Assembly: GCA_034522155.1 (NCBI GenBank)
Contig: JAXHLP010000002.1
Location: 62,001-126,000 of the forward strand
Reading direction: 5' to 3'
From: Salinilacustrithrix sp034522155
GTDB taxonomy: Bacteria; Actinomycetota; Acidimicrobiia; Acidimicrobiales; Salinilacustritrichaceae
Length of the DNA stretch: 64,000 nucleotides
Shown: positions 62,511-64,000 of the stretch, one piece after another
Numbering within the stretch: the first letter of the stretch is position 1
How the letters are laid out: each line of letters begins with the position of its first letter
Translations under genes and position numbers: made by a program
Notes under the pieces: generated by a model
The model's database searches: none
What the model was told of the DNA's origin: nothing
What the model saw: the letters and a program-made list of their open reading frames with translations, nothing else

Positions 62511-63478
62511 CCCCTTGCATCCTGCTCACCGGCACCGACCCGGTCCTGCTCGCGAGCGCACGCACCGAGCTGGTGTCCGAGCTCGTCGGCGACGACGACC
62601 CGTCGCTGATCGTCGCCGAGCTCGCCGGCGAGGACTACGAGATGCGTGAGCTGGTCGACGCAGCACAGACGCCGCCGTTCCTCACCGACCGACGGGTGGT
62701 GGTGGGCTGTGGCATGGGGCGGTTCAACAAGGACGACCTCCCGCCGTTGCTCGCGTACCTCGAAGACCCGCTCGACACCAACGCCCTGATCCTCGAGTGG
62801 TCGTCGTCGAGTGGCGGGCCCAAGGCGTTGCGCGACGCGGTCAAGGCGTGCGGCGGCGAGATCCGGCCCACGGGCCCCGGGCGCAAGGTCGGGGACTGGG
62901 CGGCCGAGCAGTTCAGCGACGCCGGGCTGAAGCCGGACACCGCCGCCACGAGGCTCGTCGTCGACTGGCTGGGCGACGACGGCGGCAAGCTCCCCGGGTT
63001 GCTCGCCGTGCTCGTGTCGACCTACGGCGCAGGTGCCCGTCTGTCACCCGATGACATCGAGCCGTTCCTGGGCGACGCCGGCGGCGTGCCGCCGTGGGAC
63101 CTGACCGACGCCATCGACGACGGTGACATCCCCAAGGCCCTCACGGCGCTGACGCGCATGCTGGGCGCAGGACGGCACCCGTTGCAGATCATGGCGACGT
63201 TGCACACCCACTTCCAGCGGATGCTCCGTCTGGATGGTGCGAACGCGACCGGTGAGAAGGAGGCCGCGACCCTGCTCGGCATGAAGGGCAAGTCGACGTT
63301 CCCCGCCAAGAAGGCGCTGAATCAGGCGCGCCGGCTGGGCTCGGACCGGGTGCGCCAGTCGATCCGCTTGCTCGCCACCGCCGACCTGCAGTTGCGGGGG
63401 ACCATCGATTGGCCCGAACCGCTGGCGCTCGAGGTCCTGGTCGCCCGTCTGGCCCGGATCGCCCGGACGGCCCGCTGA
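62507..63478 (+). CDS. holA: DNA polymerase III delta subunit
   Basis: A 323-residue clamp-loader subunit. The N-terminal domain opens ILLTGTDPVLLASARTELV, the middle holds LPPLLAYLEDPLDTNALILE, and the C-terminal collar domain ends ATADLQLRGTIDWPEPLALE. Delta opens the sliding clamp. The gene is next to comEC and rpsT, the same order as in many bacteria (comEC-holA-rpsT). Confidence 0.93.
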   Translation: MTPCILLTGTDPVLLASARTELVSELVGDDDPSLIVAELAGEDYEMRELVDAAQTPPFLTDRRVVVGCGMGRFNKDDLPPLLAYLEDPLDTNALILEWSSSSGGPKALRDAVKACGGEIRPTGPGRKVGDWAAEQFSDAGLKPDTAATRLVVDWLGDDGGKLPGLLAVLVSTYGAGARLSPDDIEPFLGDAGGVPPWDLTDAIDDGDIPKALTALTRMLGAGRHPLQIMATLHTHFQRMLRLDGANATGEKEAATLLGMKGKSTFPAKKALNQARRLGSDRVRQSIRLLATADLQLRGTIDWPEPLALEVLVARLARIARTAR

Positions 63479-63501
63479 GGCGCCGTCTGGATCCGGACTT
63501 C

Positions 63502-63768
63502 TCAGCTGCCGGACTCGATGGCGCGAAGGCGCTTGACGAGGCGAGACTTCTGGCGGGCAGCGGTGTTCTTGTGGAGCACGCCCTTGGACACCGCGGAGTC
63601 GATCCGACGGATCGCCGTGGCGAGCTCCTGGCCGCTGTCCTCACCGGCCTCGGCCGCCGCAATGGCGGCCTTGGTGCGGGTGTGGATCTCGGAGCGCACT
63701 GCCCGGTTGCGGACGCGCCGCTTCTCGTTCTGGCGGTTGCGCTTGATCTGGCTCTTGATGTTGGCCAC
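63502..63768 (-). CDS. rpsT: 30S ribosomal protein S20 (bS20)
   Basis: An 88-residue basic helical protein: ANIKSQIKRNRQNEKRRVRN at the start, then KGVLHKNTAARQKSRLVKRL near the end, both S20 signatures. GTG 63768 has an AGAGG ribosome site. Convergent with holA, 23 nt between stops. Confidence 0.96.
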   Translation of the reverse strand: MANIKSQIKRNRQNEKRRVRNRAVRSEIHTRTKAAIAAAEAGEDSGQELATAIRRIDSAVSKGVLHKNTAARQKSRLVKRLRAIESGS

Positions 63769-63901
63769 GTCGACCTCTGCGGGAACGTGTCGGAGACTCG
63801 GGAGCGCCCACGGTCGTGGGCACGGGAACCCGGAAACGGTAGCGGCTGATGGGCCGGCTGCGACAATCCCCGGGCGAGAAACCCCGTGCGAGACTCTCGG
63901 C

Positions 63902-64000
63902 GTGCCGGAGCCGATCGACCTGGGGTGGGGTGCCCGTTCGCACGTCGACGTCGACGGGGTCCGCATCGCGGTGGAGACCGCGGGTGGCGCCGGGCGCCCC
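63902..64000 (+). CDS. N-terminal part of an unknown protein, cut by window edge
   Basis: An open frame from GTG 63902 (PEPIDLGWGARSHVDVDGVR) continues past the window. The pattern VDVDGVRIAVETAGGAGRP would suit the first strands of an alpha/beta hydrolase, but too little is present to decide. It is divergent from rpsT. Confidence 0.45.
   Translation, partial: MPEPIDLGWGARSHVDVDGVRIAVETAGGAGRP

Overview
The window looks like a chromosomal segment of a high-GC actinobacterium. An Acidimicrobiia / Ilumatobacter-like relative is the best guess, from gene content and general impression only; no search was run. Pointers are the very high GC content, the F420-type LLM oxidoreductase, the type II DAHP synthase, the tig-clpP-clpX-folC-ndk-mreBCD-pbp2-rodA order, and many genes with a TANNNT hexamer 6-10 nt before the start codon and no Shine-Dalgarno sequence, as in leaderless actinobacterial transcription.

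Layout. 1-6.9 kb is an accessory surface-polysaccharide region: a beta-helix protein, a methyltransferase and a GT4 glycosyltransferase (all three frame-disrupted), a sulfotransferase, and one large protein that fuses a membrane NDP-sugar 4,6-dehydratase to a DegT-type aminotransferase domain lacking its PLP lysine. A tRNA-Pro gene follows. 7.1-12.4 kb holds protein quality control (tig, clpP, clpX), folC and ndk. 12.5-18.2 kb is the rod-shape cluster mreB-mreC-mreD-pbp2-rodA. 18.3-23.8 kb has the TIGR03960/TIGR03936 radical-SAM pair, RNase E/G, rplU and rpmA. 23.8-35.5 kb has dgt-ribD-like reductase (minus strand), obg-proB, pspA-like and murJ (minus strand), proA, a small unknown gene, and a MoxR/VWA pair. 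35.6-44.8 kb has a VanY-like peptidase, assimilatory sulfur genes (cysH, sulfite reductase), DAHP synthase, a group-2 sigma factor, nadD, a LytR_C protein and rsfS. 44.9-64 kb has an alpha/beta hydrolase, tRNA-Ala, leuS, an SRPBCC protein, an acyl-AMP ligase, a cupredoxin-lipoprotein/membrane-protein trio, an LLM oxidoreductase-PAC2-phosphotransferase operon, a frame-disrupted thioredoxin, an ECF sigma/anti-sigma pair, comEA-comEC, a small DHPS-like protein, holA, rpsT, and the start of one more gene cut by the window edge.

Most of the window is housekeeping. The unusual signals are: the fused dehydratase/aminotransferase with Ala where the Schiff-base lysine should be; a set of 3'-gene-end duplications (copies 70-104 bp apart) tied to a family of related intergenic hairpins; two short ORFs that appear leaderless and overlap the start of the next gene as ATGA; a palindromic 24-bp repeat translated in the VWA protein; and an anti-sigma factor with a duplicated 63-residue Cys-containing ectodomain unit. 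No CRISPR array, transposase, integrase or prophage genes were seen.
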